This document shows positions 12,170-22,760 of a DNA stretch of 64,000 nucleotides, piece by piece. Within the stretch, counting starts at the first letter, position 1; every line of letters starts with the position of its first letter. The notes beneath the pieces are model-generated. The model was not told where the DNA came from and did no database searches. It was given only the letters and a program-made list of their open reading frames with translations. Made by a program: the position numbers and the translations under genes. Origin of the DNA: Planctomyces sp. SH-PL62 (GTDB lineage Bacteria > Planctomycetota > Planctomycetia > Isosphaerales > Isosphaeraceae); NCBI RefSeq assembly GCF_001610895.1, contig NZ_CP011273.1, forward strand, positions 1-64,000, written 5' to 3'.

Positions 12170-13417
12170 TCAGCCCTTCATCCGGATCGGACCGACCAGG
12201 GGGCGCGAGCGTCGGGGCTGGCGGGCCGTCTCCCAGGCCTCGATCGCCCCCGAGGCGAAGCGGTCGGGACCCCACTCGGCGGCGACCTCGCGGGCGCGAC
12301 GGCCGATGGCGCGGCGGTCGTCGTCGGAGAGGGCGGCGGTCCAGTTGAGCTTGGCGGCGATGTCGCGGACGTCGAGCGGGTCGAACCGAGCGCCGGTGGT
12401 CCCTTCGGGCTCGGGGACGAGCGTCCGGGCGCAGCCGGCCCGCGCGGAGAGCAGCAGCGGCAGGCCGGCGGCGGCGGCCTCGTTGGCGACCAGGCCCCAG
12501 GGCTCGGAGACGCTCGCCAGCACGAAGGCGGCGGCGTGGGCGTACCATCGCGACAGGCCGTCGGCCTGGAGGAAGCCCGGCCGGTGGATCGCCCCGGCGC
12601 AGCCCGACTTCTCGATCGCCCCGGCCACCTCGGCGGCCTGCGGGCCGTCGCCGCAGAGGACCAGGTCCCACGAGCCCCCCTGCCCTCGATAGCGCCCGAA
12701 CGCCTCGATCAGCCGGATCAGGTTCTTCTCCGGGGCGAAGCGGCAGACCGACAGGAAGAACGGGGCGTCCGGCGTCCCCTCGCGCGAGCCGGGGCGTTCC
12801 CGGCAGGCGTCGGCGCGTTCGGCGAAGAAGTCGTGGTCGACGGCGTTGTACCCCAGCGCGATCCGGTCGGCGGGCATGCCCAGGTCGACGAGGTACTCGC
12901 GGTGCGAGGGCCCGCCGCAGAGCGCCGCGTCGAACAGCCGCAGCCGACGAGCCTTGAGCAGCTCCTTGTACCAGACGCGGGGACGGTCGACGGCCTGGCT
13001 CTCCGACATCAGGATCGTCGCCGCGCGGTGGCGACGCCCCCACTTCGCCAGCGCCAGCGACTCGGGCCGGACGTAGCCCACGGCGGCGACGGCGTCGGGA
13101 CGGTCGCGGTCGAGGGCCTCGGTCATCGCCTCGGCGCACGCGCCGGCGGGGATCTCCTCGAGCGCCCGGTCGGGGAACAGGACGACGCGCTCGAACGGCT
13201 CACGATCCTCGCTCCGGGCCCAGGGGTAGAGGCGCTCGCCGCCGGCGGTCTCATAGGCGATCAGGCGGTCGCCCCGCGCCGCCAGCCGCGCCGCCAGGGC
13301 GCGGAGACGGGCCAGGTGATAGGGGCCGAAGTTGGTGAAGCAGACGGCGTAAATCATGGCGGGGGCTCCGGTCGGCCCGGCCCGGCCCGCGGCCGGGGGG
13401 CGGGGCGTCTCGATCAT
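12170..13417 (-). CDS. Glycosyltransferase family 4
   Basis: 415 residues from the ATG at 13417, which overlaps the stop of the acyltransferase gene as ATGA. An internal ATG at 13357 (MIYAVCFTNFG) has a better upstream GGAG and gives 395 residues; it is the serious alternative. The donor domain shows FLSVCRFAPEKNLIRLIEAF, DGPQ and the E-x7-E segment EPWGLVANEAAAAGLPLL. Role: one sugar-transfer step in the exopolysaccharide repeat unit. Confidence 0.9.
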   Translation of the reverse strand: MIETPRPPAAGRAGPTGAPAMIYAVCFTNFGPYHLARLRALAARLAARGDRLIAYETAGGERLYPWARSEDREPFERVVLFPDRALEEIPAGACAEAMTEALDRDRPDAVAAVGYVRPESLALAKWGRRHRAATILMSESQAVDRPRVWYKELLKARRLRLFDAALCGGPSHREYLVDLGMPADRIALGYNAVDHDFFAERADACRERPGSREGTPDAPFFLSVCRFAPEKNLIRLIEAFGRYRGQGGSWDLVLCGDGPQAAEVAGAIEKSGCAGAIHRPGFLQADGLSRWYAHAAAFVLASVSEPWGLVANEAAAAGLPLLLSARAGCARTLVPEPEGTTGARFDPLDVRDIAAKLNWTAALSDDDRRAIGRRAREVAAEWGPDRFASGAIEAWETARQPRRSRPLVGPIRMKG

Positions 13418-14643
13418 CGCTGAATCCCCAGTGCGGGTGCGGGTGCGGGTGCGGCGGCGGCGGGCGCGACGGGGCGGCTCCGGAGGCGACGCATGACGTC
13501 GACGCGCCAGGCCATGATCGGGGCCTCCAGCAGCCGTCCCAGCGGCAGGCAGCAGCCGATCGCGAAGAGCGCCGCGGCGGGCCAGATCGCCCACCACGGG
13601 GCCGTCACGCCCCCGGCCCGGATCGCCGTCCCGAAGGCCAGCAGCAGCGGCCCGTGGAACAGATAGGTCGGATAGCTGATGAGCCCCAGCTCCTCCGGGA
13701 GCCGCCGCGTCCCCGACGGCGGCGGCGACCCGGACGCGCGGGCTTCGCGGTCCTGGTTGATGAAGCGGACCAGCATCAGCGCGAACGCCACGCCGGCGGC
13801 GACGTACACGAACTCCTGATGCACCCGCCGACTCGTCCACATCGCCATGCTCAGGAGCACGGCCGCCGGCCACGCCCGCGCGAGCAGGCCGAGCCGGCGC
13901 GAATCGGCCAGCCGGGGCGTGTAGACCGAGACCAACGCCCCCAGGTGCCAGACGGCGCCCAGCCCGAACAGCAGGCCCGTCCAGAGCACCAATGGGTGCC
14001 GCGCACCCAGCCGATAGCCCACCTGCAACGCCAGGCCTAGCGCGACGCAGAGCCCCATCCCCGCCACCGCCGGCCGTCGACCCAGCGGGATCGTCACGGC
14101 CGCGATCAGCCCGAACAGGAGGTAATACGCCGCCTCGTTCGTGATGCTCCACGACGGCGCGAACGAGCCGAACGTCTCGGTGAAGTTCTGGACCAGCAGC
14201 CCCTGGAAGGCGAGCGTCGGCCGGTTGAGCCCGTTCATCCAGACCGAGGGCCGCCAGCCCGAAGCGCGGGCTCCGGCCTCGACCGCCACGGCGAACGCCA
14301 GGGCCGCGTAGTACAGCGGCAGGATGCGAGTCGCCCGCGCGACCAGATAGGTCCGCAGCGGGAAGGTCCCCTCGCGGGCCAGGCGCTGGACCGACGCCTG
14401 GATGCAGTAGCCGCTGAGGATGAAGAAGCCCATGACGTAGTAGATGCCCGTGCCGGTCGCGTAGCTCAGCACGTCGACCAGCGGCCGGGGGAGGCCCGAG
14501 GCCCAGTGCGGGTCGAGCGTGACCGCCAGCTCGAACGCGTGCGCGACGACGACCAGCAACGCGAAGACGCCTCGACAGACGTCGATCTTCTCATTCAACG
14601 AGTAGGGCGGCCGCGCGGCGGCGGTCCGGGGCGGCGGGCTCAT
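13414..14643 (-). CDS. Acyltransferase 3 family membrane protein (OafA-like)
   Basis: 409 residues with about ten hydrophobic segments. Family 3 acyltransferases O-acylate surface sugars. Supported by the N-terminal VCRGVFALLVVVAHAF, which contains the conserved catalytic-type His, the GFFILSGYCI segment and RATRILPLYYAALAF. Overlaps both neighbours by 4 bases (ATGA), indicating translational coupling inside the polysaccharide operon. Probably acetylates the exopolysaccharide. Confidence 0.9.
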   Translation of the reverse strand: MSPPPRTAAARPPYSLNEKIDVCRGVFALLVVVAHAFELAVTLDPHWASGLPRPLVDVLSYATGTGIYYVMGFFILSGYCIQASVQRLAREGTFPLRTYLVARATRILPLYYAALAFAVAVEAGARASGWRPSVWMNGLNRPTLAFQGLLVQNFTETFGSFAPSWSITNEAAYYLLFGLIAAVTIPLGRRPAVAGMGLCVALGLALQVGYRLGARHPLVLWTGLLFGLGAVWHLGALVSVYTPRLADSRRLGLLARAWPAAVLLSMAMWTSRRVHQEFVYVAAGVAFALMLVRFINQDREARASGSPPPSGTRRLPEELGLISYPTYLFHGPLLLAFGTAIRAGGVTAPWWAIWPAAALFAIGCCLPLGRLLEAPIMAWRVDVMRRLRSRPVAPAAAAPAPAPALGIQR

Positions 14644-16079
14644 GATGGGATCCTCTCCGTGGCGAATCGGGGGCCTCGGGCGGCCCGGACGTGGGCCTCG
14701 AATTCGGCGTGGGGCTCGTACGGCTCACTCGGGTCGTGCGGCTCGTTCGAGCCCGCCTCGGCCTCCGGCCGGGCGAAGAACTTCGAGACCGACCAGGTCA
14801 GGACGACGATCGGGAAGACCGAGAACGCCCAGTTGTAGTAGAACCAGATCAGGGGGTCGTCGGTGACCACCATGAACCAGGCGTTGAAGAAGAAGATGGA
14901 CCAGAAGAACTGCGCCCAGGGCGTGTCGGCGTAGAGGAGGAAGTAGTCGTAGAGCGTGCGGAGGAAGATCGCCGCCCCCGCCAGCACGATGATCGTCCCG
15001 ATCAGCCCGCCGTTGAGCTGCGCCGCGCCCAGGATGCCGATCGCGGGCCCGGTGAAGTCGTCCTCGCGGGGGAACTCGGAGCCGGCGACCCAGGCGTCGA
15101 TCCACTGCTGACGGCCGTAGAGCGGCTTGGACGGCCAGATGATGCGGGGGATGTACGTCGAGAAGATCCGCAGGTAGCTCGCGCCGTAGTCGTAGTCCGA
15201 CTTCTCCGGCACGGTGTCCAGCATCAGCAGGTAGCCGCCGTATTCCTTGGTCTCATACGAGGCGCCCTGGTCGGGCTCCTCCTCGGCGATGTCCATGCTG
15301 ACCAGGATCTGCGCCAGGTCGAACTCGCTGGCGTACTCCGCGAAGCCGGAGAACGAGCGTTCGTAGTTCTGGTTGTTCCGCCAGCCGATCGCCAGGGCGA
15401 CCACCAGCGCGCCCAGGAACGCCGTCGTCCCCAGCACGCCCCAGGACGGCCGCTTCAGCCGCGTGATGTAGATCGAGGCGATGGTCGACAGCACGCCGAT
15501 CAACGAATGCGAGCGCTTGCCGTTGAACATCCAGATGAGCACGTAGAGCCCGCCCAGGGCGAGCCCGGCGTGGAAGTAGGCGGGCCGGGGCGCGTCGAGC
15601 CGGCGTCCGGTCGTCATCAGGAGGACCGCCGCCACCATCATCACGAACGGGAACGACCGCAGGAGCGCCCCCTCGGGCGACATCTCCTCCTGCGCGGACC
15701 CCCCGCCGAAGATCCCGGCGCAGTACAGGCCCCAGACGACCAGGATCGGGCTGAGGGCCGTGACGGTCCCGACCGACCACCCGCGCGGCGAGGCTGGCAG
15801 CCGGCGGGCGAGGAGGCGGCCGAACCCCGCGTGGTACACCATCAGGAACCAGATCAGGGCCAGCAGGGCGCGGAGGTTCGCCCACTGCACCAGCTCCTCG
15901 CCGCGCGTGGCGACCGCCCACTCGCGATAGGAGATCGGCTGGATGACGTAGACCTGGACGTAGCCGACGAAGAACATCCAGACCGGGGCGAACGGGTCGA
16001 ACCGCTTCGTGGCCACCTGCCACGCGAAGTAGAGCGCCATCACGCCGGCGGTCGCGTAGACGTATTGCAGATCGTCCAT
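14640..16079 (-). CDS. O-antigen/exopolysaccharide polymerase-like membrane protein (Wzy type)
   Basis: 479 residues with about 10-12 predicted membrane segments and a large extracytoplasmic loop (about residues 240-345, including TYIPRIIWPSKPLYG, a motif typical of Wzy/oligosaccharide repeat polymerases). It would polymerise lipid-linked repeat units in the periplasm. Start chosen at ATG 16079 (MDDLQYVYA); the frame stays open further upstream but would run into the next gene. A 4-base overlap couples it to the acyltransferase gene. Confidence 0.82.
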   Translation of the reverse strand: MDDLQYVYATAGVMALYFAWQVATKRFDPFAPVWMFFVGYVQVYVIQPISYREWAVATRGEELVQWANLRALLALIWFLMVYHAGFGRLLARRLPASPRGWSVGTVTALSPILVVWGLYCAGIFGGGSAQEEMSPEGALLRSFPFVMMVAAVLLMTTGRRLDAPRPAYFHAGLALGGLYVLIWMFNGKRSHSLIGVLSTIASIYITRLKRPSWGVLGTTAFLGALVVALAIGWRNNQNYERSFSGFAEYASEFDLAQILVSMDIAEEEPDQGASYETKEYGGYLLMLDTVPEKSDYDYGASYLRIFSTYIPRIIWPSKPLYGRQQWIDAWVAGSEFPREDDFTGPAIGILGAAQLNGGLIGTIIVLAGAAIFLRTLYDYFLLYADTPWAQFFWSIFFFNAWFMVVTDDPLIWFYYNWAFSVFPIVVLTWSVSKFFARPEAEAGSNEPHDPSEPYEPHAEFEAHVRAARGPRFATERIPS

Positions 16080-16152
16080 GATTCTCCGGCGCCCCTGGCG
16101 CCGCCCCCTCCCTGGTGCGCGATCCGAAGCTCCGCGGCCGATCCCTCCGGGT

Positions 16153-17526
16153 TCAGCCGCCGGGCCGGGCCGCGAGGGGCCGGACCCGTTCTCGCTCACG
16201 CTCCCGTTCTCGGGCCGTGAGGCGGAGCCGTCGCCGCTCCTCGACGAGCCCGGCGACGGCCTCGACCACGGCGACGTGGTAGCGGGGCCAGTCGAAGTCC
16301 ATCGCCCGCCCCCGCGCCGCGGCCGACATCCGCGCCCGGAGCGCGGGGTCTTCCCCGAGCCGGGCCATCGCGGAAGCCAGGGCGTCGACGTCGCGCGGCG
16401 GGACGATCAGGCCCTCGACGCCGTCGCGGACGACCGACCCGGCCTCATGGGTGACGACGGCCGGCAGCCCGCACGCGAGCGCCTCGTAGGTCACGACGGC
16501 CGAGCCCTCGAACAGCGACGGGAAGACGAAGACGTCGGCCGCGGCCATGTGCGAGGGGACCTCGGGATGGCCCACCCTCCCCAGCGGCTCGACCCCTTCC
16601 AGCAGCCCTTCCAGCGGCCCCGGCCGGCGCGGCATGGGGCCCAGGAGCTGGAGCTTCCAGCCCGGCCGGCGGACCTTCGCCCAGGCTTCCAGCAGGTACT
16701 TGATCCCCTTCCGCTGGCTCACCCCGCCGGCGAACAGGAACGTGCAGGCGTCGTCGGCTTTCGCCCGCCTGGTCGAGAGCGGCCGGAAGCGGCGGCAGTC
16801 GGCCGCGTAGGGGATCACCCGGAGTCGCTCGCGGGCCACCCCCTCGCGCTGGAGGGCGCCGGCGATGTGCTCGGAGGGGACGAGGATCAGGTCGGCCAGC
16901 TCCAGGTCTCGCAGTCGGCGGGCGTGGAGCCAGGCCATCTCCTCGCGGTCGAGCGACGCGTCGCCCAGGTAGAGCGGGAAGAAGTCGGGCGAATGGGCCT
17001 GCTCGGCTTCCAGGACCCGGGCCTCCTCGCGAACGTCGCCGTGGACCATGCTCAGCACGGTGGCGATCCCCCGGCCGCGGCAGGACGGCATCGCCACGCC
17101 CGAGCCGACGTCGCTGAAGACCAGCAGCGCCTCGGGCCTCGCGGAGGCCAGCTCGCGGGCGAGGCGGCGGTCGAACCACTCGGTCCGCGCCCGGGCCGCC
17201 GCCCGTTTCAGGGCGGGCCGACGACCGGCGAATCGCGATTCGACCCGGAGCGCCACGTCCACCATCGGGACCGAGGCGACGCGGTCGGCCGGGATTTCCT
17301 CGTCGTGGCGACGCGCCAGGACCCGCCGGAAGCGGTCGTAGGCGGCGGGGGCCAGCTTGCGGGCGAGGTTCGCGCCCATGCCGTCGGGGTCGTGGTAGTA
17401 CGACGTGACGAACCGCTTGAGCATCCCCGCGCGGCCCAGGCCGACGACGGCCTGGTAGGCGGGCGGCCGGGCGTCCGGGCAGGCCACGACCACGGAATCC
17501 CGGTATGTGCGCGCTTGTACGTCCAT
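16153..17526 (-). CDS. Glycosyltransferase family 4
   Basis: 457 residues. GT-B enzyme with FLFAGGVSQRKGIKYLLEAW, then SLFEGSAVVTYEALACGLP (E-x7-E) in the donor domain. The C-terminus carries an unusual Arg/Glu alternating stretch (TARERERERERVRP) just before the stop; its role is unknown and may be simple-sequence drift. Separated by 73 bases from the polymerase gene and by about 200 bases from gmd. Confidence 0.9.
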   Translation of the reverse strand: MDVQARTYRDSVVVACPDARPPAYQAVVGLGRAGMLKRFVTSYYHDPDGMGANLARKLAPAAYDRFRRVLARRHDEEIPADRVASVPMVDVALRVESRFAGRRPALKRAAARARTEWFDRRLARELASARPEALLVFSDVGSGVAMPSCRGRGIATVLSMVHGDVREEARVLEAEQAHSPDFFPLYLGDASLDREEMAWLHARRLRDLELADLILVPSEHIAGALQREGVARERLRVIPYAADCRRFRPLSTRRAKADDACTFLFAGGVSQRKGIKYLLEAWAKVRRPGWKLQLLGPMPRRPGPLEGLLEGVEPLGRVGHPEVPSHMAAADVFVFPSLFEGSAVVTYEALACGLPAVVTHEAGSVVRDGVEGLIVPPRDVDALASAMARLGEDPALRARMSAAARGRAMDFDWPRYHVAVVEAVAGLVEERRRLRLTARERERERERVRPLAARPGG

Positions 17527-17730
17527 GATGGTGTCGACCTTCCTTGGTGCAGCGTCCTGGTCGTCACGTCGAAGTTAATCAGAAGTCGGGCCGGAGGGCA
17601 AGACCGACCCGGCCGGGGGCGGAACTCTCGATCGCCGGGTTCTTCCAGGACGAGTCAAGGCGGGTCGACGAGGCGGTCCGGGCGGGCCGACCGGACCGCG
17701 GGAACGAAGGCCGTTCGCTTCGGGTCCGCG

Positions 17731-18747
17731 TCACCGCCCCGGGAAGGCCTGGGCGTGCTTCTCGCGGCGGGCGAGTTCCAGGTCGTGTTCGACCATCATG
17801 GTGATGAGGCCGTGGAAGTCGACCTCGGGCTTCCAGCCGAGGACCTTGCGGGCCTTGCTGGCGTCTCCCTGGAGGACGTCGACCTCGGAAGGGCGGACGT
17901 AGCGCTCGTCGAAGTCGACGTAGTCGCGGTAGTCGAGGTCCACGAGGGTGAAGGCCTTCTCCAGCAGCTCGTGGATGGAGTAGGTCTCGCCGGTGGCGAC
18001 GATGTAGTCGTCGGGCTTCTCCTGCTGGAGCATCAGCCACATGGCGCGGACGTAGTCGCCGGCGAAGCCCCAGTCGCGCTTGGCTTCCAGGTTGCCCATC
18101 ACCAGCCGCTTCTGGAGCCCTTCCTTGATCCGGGCGGCGCCCAGGGTGACCTTGCGGGTCACGAACGACTCGCCTCGCCGGGGGCTCTCGTGGTTGAAGA
18201 GGATGCCGGAGCAGGCGAACAGGCCGTAGGCCTCGCGGTAGTTGATCGTCTGCCAGTGGGCGTAGACCTTGGCGCAGGCGTAGGGGCTGCGGGGGTGGAA
18301 CGGGGTGTCGGGCCCCTGGGGGGCGGGGGCCGAGCCGAACATCTCGGAGCTTGAGGCCTGGTAGAACTTCACCGGCCGCCTGCGGTTCAGGACGCGGACG
18401 GCTTCCAGCAGCCGGAGCGTCCCCAGGCCGACGACGTCGGCGGTGTAGAGGGGCTGGTCGAACGAGACCCGGACGTGGCTCTGGGCGCCGAGGTTGTAGA
18501 CCTCGTCGGGCTGCACCTCCTCCAAAATCGCCGACAGGCACGACGCGTCGGCCAGGTCGGCGTAGTGGAGGTGCAGGCGCTCGGCGGCGACGGGGTTGGA
18601 GCGCGACAGGTGGTCGATCCGCTGGCGGTTCAGGCTGCTGGACCGGCGGACCAGCCCGTGGACCTCGTATTCCGGCTTGCCGAGCAGGAACTCCGCGAGG
18701 TAGGAGCCGTCTTGTCCGGTGATGCCGGTGAGGAGGGCGCGTTTCAT
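17731..18747 (-). CDS. gmd: GDP-mannose 4,6-dehydratase
   Basis: 338 residues. Converts GDP-D-mannose to GDP-4-keto-6-deoxymannose, the precursor of rhamnose- or fucose-type sugars. Extended SDR: NADP-binding GITGQDG at residues 8-14, [17 protein letters not shown] and the catalytic YxxxK in [12 protein letters not shown]; the C-terminal [11 protein letters not shown] is typical of GMD. Start ATG 18747 (MKRALLTG); upstream in-frame sequence is not protein-like. It supplies the polysaccharide locus with a deoxy-sugar nucleotide. The downstream 4-reductase or epimerase is not in the window. Confidence 0.95.
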   Translation of the reverse strand: MKRALLTGITGQDGSYLAEFLLGKPEYEVHGLVRRSSSLNRQRIDHLSRSNPVAAERLHLHYADLADASCLSAILEEVQPDEVYNLGAQSHVRVSFDQPLYTADVVGLGTLRLLEAVRVLNRRRPVKFYQASSSEMFGSAPAPQGPDTPFHPRSPYACAKVYAHWQTINYREAYGLFACSGILFNHESPRRGESFVTRKVTLGAARIKEGLQKRLVMGNLEAKRDWGFAGDYVRAMWLMLQQEKPDDYIVATGETYSIHELLEKAFTLVDLDYRDYVDFDERYVRPSEVDVLQGDASKARKVLGWKPEVDFHGLITMMVEHDLELARREKHAQAFPGR

Positions 18748-18815
18748 CGTGTCGGTCGCCTCGGGTCCGCGGCGGCGTGCGCCGGCGTCTGGTCTTGCGG
18801 GGTCGCCCCGATCCG

Positions 18816-19496
18816 TCAGGGCACGTGATATTCGGCCCGCTCGCGCGGGAGGATGGGCTCCAGGGCGGCGAGCAGCTCGTGGGCGAACTCCCCCAGGGCG
18901 ACCGCGTCGGGGTCGACGTCGCCGGGGTAGAAGACTTCGACCGTCATCGACGAGCCGCGAGTGGTCCGTCCGTGGCTGCTGCGACTGGTGACGGGGAGCC
19001 GCCGGACGAAGTTCTCCAGCTTCCCCTCCCCGAAAATGTAGTACCAGAATCCCACATGCTTCACAAGGTCGCCCTGCGCGTAGCCCAGGCGGGTGGCGAC
19101 GACGGGCCGACCGCCGTCGGCGGCCGCCGGCAGCGCCAGCTCGCGGGTCTGGGACTCGATCTTGGTCCAGCCGCCGGAGGGGAGGCAGATCTCCGGCGTG
19201 TGCCGGAGGTTGGTGCCGTACTCCGAATAGTTGATCCAGAGCGTGAACTTCACGCCGGGGCGGCGACGGCTCTCGTAGCTCCGGTTGAGGTACTCGGTCG
19301 TCTGCGCCCGCTCGATGATGTCGGCCGAGACCGGCACGTCGCGGCCGACCCAGCCGTCGAGCTCCATCGGGATCGTCTTCAACGACTGCCTCAGCGGCGG
19401 CCGCTCGTGCGCGTCCAGCCGCTCCAGGCCCGCCTGCGCCGCCAGGCCGAGGGTCAACAACGCGGCGCACAGGCCGCAGCGCTTCACGGTCGTCAT
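18816..19496 (-). CDS. epsI: EpsI family protein (exosortase-associated)
   Basis: 226 residues. EpsI-type proteins accompany exosortases; their exact role in polysaccharide export or protein sorting is not settled. Features: an N-terminal signal or anchor helix ([13 protein letters not shown]), [17 protein letters not shown], then [20 protein letters not shown] with the HTPEIC motif typical of the family, and [15 protein letters not shown] overlap with the exosortase gene just upstream in the operon. Confidence 0.9.
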   Translation of the reverse strand: MTTVKRCGLCAALLTLGLAAQAGLERLDAHERPPLRQSLKTIPMELDGWVGRDVPVSADIIERAQTTEYLNRSYESRRRPGVKFTLWINYSEYGTNLRHTPEICLPSGGWTKIESQTRELALPAAADGGRPVVATRLGYAQGDLVKHVGFWYYIFGEGKLENFVRRLPVTSRSSHGRTTRGSSMTVEVFYPGDVDPDAVALGEFAHELLAALEPILPRERAEYHVP

Positions 19497-20599
19497 GACA
19501 GCTCCTCGGTTGCGGTCCTCAGCGAAAGCGGCCCGGCGACGCGACGGCTCGACCAGCCCCCCGACCGCGGCCGCCCGCCGGCGGGAGGATCGGGCTCAGC
19601 CTCGGGTTCGGGTTCGGTCGAAGTCGCCGTCGGCGAAGCCCCGTCGGCTCCCACGCAGAACAGGTCCATCAGCACGCAGACGGAGTTGAGCAGCAAGAGC
19701 CCCAGGCTCATCAGGAGGATCCCCTCCAGCGTGTGATAGGCCCCCTCGGCGTACGCGGGGTTGACGTAGTGCATGATGTAGCCGGTGACCACGACGCGGG
19801 TCGTGTTCGCGAACAGGGCGATCGGCAAGGCCGAGAGGACCACGACCGCCTTGTACCACCTGGGACGCCGCGTGAGGTACGCCACCGCCGCCGCCAGGGC
19901 CAGGAACCCGGTGAGCTGCCGCATCCCGCTGCAAGCCTCGGCCACGAACATCTGGACGCCCCCCGGCAGCGTCATCCGGTTCCCCTCGCAGAGCACGGGC
20001 ACCCCGGTCGCGTTCATGAACGACGACGCCACCCGGCTCGCCATGAGCTGCAAGGGCGAGGCGATCCGCGAGTACAGGGCGATCGGCAGCGGGACCATGA
20101 AGATCAGGAACGAGAAGACGAACCAGAACCGCCGAAGCGCCGCCGCGCCGGCCAAGATCGTGAACCCCCCGGCCAGCCCGGCCAGCAGCGCCAGGTCGCC
20201 CAGGAACGGGATCGGCAGCGGGATCGTCAGCAGGTGGACGAGCAAGGCACCCCCCAGCAGGACCCCCCCGAGCCAGACCCCCGAGCGGCCCTCGGGGGCG
20301 GCCGGCCAGCCCTCGCGGCGGTAGACCTGCGAGGCGAAATAGAGGCTCAACAGCGGCACGAGGAACCCGTGGCTGTAGTTGTCGTCGGTCGTCCACGCAT
20401 AGTAGAAGTGCCCCAGGCTCTCCTGGAACAGCAGCGCGAAGATGGCGAGGCAGGCGACGACGCCGAGGACCGTCGGCCGGTTGTCCGGGTCGCCGGCCCA
20501 GCGCCTCGCGGCGTCGAAGAGGCTCGCGGGGGCCTCCGGGACGGTCGCGGGTGCGGGGTGGGGAGTGGGGAGGTCGGGGGTCGCCGCCATGATGGTCAT
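19493..20599 (-). CDS. xrt: Exosortase (Xrt family membrane transpeptidase-like protein)
   Basis: 368 residues with about eight membrane helices. Exosortases recognise C-terminal PEP-CTERM signals and are thought to cleave and attach the protein at the surface. The catalytic-type residues are visible: Cys223 in [10 protein letters not shown], Arg268 in [11 protein letters not shown] and His277 in [10 protein letters not shown]-terminal cytoplasmic tail is acidic and low-complexity ([10 protein letters not shown]). Sits in the polysaccharide locus next to epsI, the usual context. A PEP-CTERM candidate client is encoded at 56716-57375. Confidence 0.94.
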   Translation of the reverse strand: MTIMAATPDLPTPHPAPATVPEAPASLFDAARRWAGDPDNRPTVLGVVACLAIFALLFQESLGHFYYAWTTDDNYSHGFLVPLLSLYFASQVYRREGWPAAPEGRSGVWLGGVLLGGALLVHLLTIPLPIPFLGDLALLAGLAGGFTILAGAAALRRFWFVFSFLIFMVPLPIALYSRIASPLQLMASRVASSFMNATGVPVLCEGNRMTLPGGVQMFVAEACSGMRQLTGFLALAAAVAYLTRRPRWYKAVVVLSALPIALFANTTRVVVTGYIMHYVNPAYAEGAYHTLEGILLMSLGLLLLNSVCVLMDLFCVGADGASPTATSTEPEPEAEPDPPAGGRPRSGGWSSRRVAGPLSLRTATEELS

Positions 20600-20641
20600 C
20601 CTTCGGAGCGAGGGGAGGGGTCGCGCCCGGGTGTCAATCCG

Positions 20642-22760
20642 TTAATTCGCCTTGGGCCCCGTGGGGCGGAGGCGATCCATCGTCCCTGAATTGCCGCGCT
20701 GCAGATCCATGGCGCGGCGGCTGACGTCGTCGGAGTCGACCACCGCCAGGGCCTCGTCGAGTGCGGCCCGGCGCTGGTCGTCGTCGTTGAGCCGCATCGC
20801 GACGTCGGCGAGGTTGAACCACCAGGAGCGTCGGATGCGGGGGTCGGCCATCCGGTCGATGGCCGCGCGGTAGCGTCGTTCGGAGTCCTTCCAGTCGGCC
20901 CGAAGCGCCATCGCCTCGGCCGCGACGGCGAGCGCGACGGCCTCGGCGGCCTCGTCCTCGGCCGGTTCGTCGGGGGCTCCCGCGCGGGCCTTGGCCTCGG
21001 CCTCGGCCCGGTCGAGGATCCGCTTGAGGATGGCGTCGGCCTCGGACCTCCCCTCCTTCTTCAGGACGCGGGCGGCGGCCAGGGCCGACACGCCCGACTC
21101 GGGGACGGCCTCGGCCCAGTCCGCGTACCGCCAGGAGGCGTCGGCGATCAGCTCGCGGATGATCGCGGCGGCGAGCTCCTCGCCCGGCAGGAGGTAGCGG
21201 GGGATGTTCGGGTCCTCGCTGAACGCGAGCGCGTCGCGGGGCGTCGGGACCGACCTGGCGGCGATCTCCAGCGCCCGGCGATAGGCCCCGACCGCCTCGG
21301 CGTCCTTGCCCGCCTTGTGCAGCGAGCGGCCGGTCCAGGCGAGGCTCACGGCGTCGCGGCTCAGGCCCAGGGACCCCCTGGGGTCGATCGCGCCGTCGGG
21401 CCGGTCGCCGGTCTTGCGGGCGAGGACGAACCGCGCCAGGGGGTCGAGCGGGCCGGCGAGCGCGGCGGCCTCCAGCATCTCGGGGGCGGTCGCGTCCCAG
21501 CCGTGCTCGACTCGCGTGCCGTCCAGGTAGACGCCCCACTCGGCCAGGTGCGCCGGCGCCGCGCCCCACCACGAAGGCCGGGGCGGGACGATCGACTTGG
21601 CCAGCGGCCGGTCCTTGGCGAGCCCTCGGCGGACGGCCGCCGAGTTCTGGATCGCGGTCGACGCGCCGTGCGAGACGACCGACTGCCGCCACGAGCCGAA
21701 CGCCAGGAGGCCGCCCACCGCCAGCGTCATCGCGAAGGCCGGGGGCGCCGTCAGCCAGGCCGGCGGGTTCCACTGGGAGGGCTCCCGCGCGACCGTCGGC
21801 GCACCGGCCGAAATCCTCGCCGGCCGCGACGGCGGCCTGGGGATCGCATCCCCCTCGTCGAGCCCGCGCCGGAGGCCGTTATTCAGGACGTCCTGCACCG
21901 AAGGGAGGACCCACTCGCCGCTGGGCCGCGATCGCCGCGACCGCGTCGGGTCGAACGGCTCGGCCCCGTCCTCGTCGTGCTCGACGCTCCTCGGCGCCGG
22001 GGCGACCGCCCGACGCGACCGGGCGCCCTCGCCGATCGGAGCCTGCGCCTGACCATAGCCGCTGGTGTCCGCGACGAACCGCGAATGCGTCGTCGTCGAT
22101 TCCACGACCGGCGCGTACGTCCAGGACGGCTCGGGCTCCGGCTCCGGCTCGACCGCTTGCACGGGTTCGAGTTCCGGCTCGGGCTCGATCGCCTGCTGCG
22201 GTTCAGGCGGGGCTTCCGGGGCGAACTCGGCGATCGGCGGTTCCAGGGCCTCGATCGTCGTCGGGGACGCGATCGGCTCCGGTTCCTCGGCCTGTGGGAC
22301 TTCGGCCTCGGAGGGAGCCGCATCCGGCTCGACCGTGAGGATCGGCTCGACGACTTCCGGCTCGGCTGGCCTGGGCTCGACCGTGAGGATCGGCTCGACC
22401 ACCTCCGGCTCGACCACCTCCGGCTCGACCGCGTCGGCCTGGGCCGTTTCAGCGGCGGCGAAGTCGCGATCCAGCTCGGCGACGTCCAGGTTTTCGAGAC
22501 GGGCGAGACGATCGAAATCCGGGTGCTCGACGATCGTCGGCGGCGGGGCGGGCTCGGGGATCGGGCTCGTCCAGGCTGCGGGCGAGGGCGTCTCGACGCA
22601 ACGGGCTTCGGGGATCGCGCCGCGGAACGGCTCGGGGATCGGGCTCGTCCAGGCTTCGGGCGTGGGGGGCTCGACGCGGCGGGGCTCGGGCGGGCGGACC
22701 GGCCGGGGCTTCGGCTGGGGCTGGGACTGGGGCGAGGCGGTCGCGCGGCGGGAGCGACGG
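20642..22760 (-). CDS. C-terminal part of FHA-domain membrane protein (reading frame displaced)
   Basis: About 705 residues in one frame, continuing the FHA protein that starts at 23480 after two apparent one-base hops. Contents in order: Pro/Glu-rich repeats (VEPEVV, VEPILTVEP; a 27-base exact repeat at 22551-22577 and 22629-22655), an acidic linker, and a short basic stretch. Then comes one hydrophobic helix (FAMTLAVGGLLAFGSW), followed by a helical domain of about 330 residues with tetratricopeptide-like segments (AVGAYRRALEIAARS; RRAALDEALAVVDS). Likely an inner-membrane protein with a long disordered cytoplasmic arm. It lies between exosortase and ligase genes, so a scaffolding or regulatory role in the polysaccharide machinery is inferred. 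The true start is not in this segment; the open frame runs on to 23140 but its first part is probably not the natural reading. Confidence 0.6.

Noticed and set aside
12170-14152. N-terminal extension of the GT4 frame across the acyltransferase gene
   Set aside because: The first 240 codons overlap the acyltransferase in another frame and are not glycosyltransferase-like; the ATGA junction at 13417 gives a natural start.
16180-16215. Arg/Glu alternating tail of a GT4 taken as a sign of frameshift
   Set aside because: The frame is uninterrupted and ends 73 bases before the next gene; simple-sequence variation at a C-terminus is enough to explain it.
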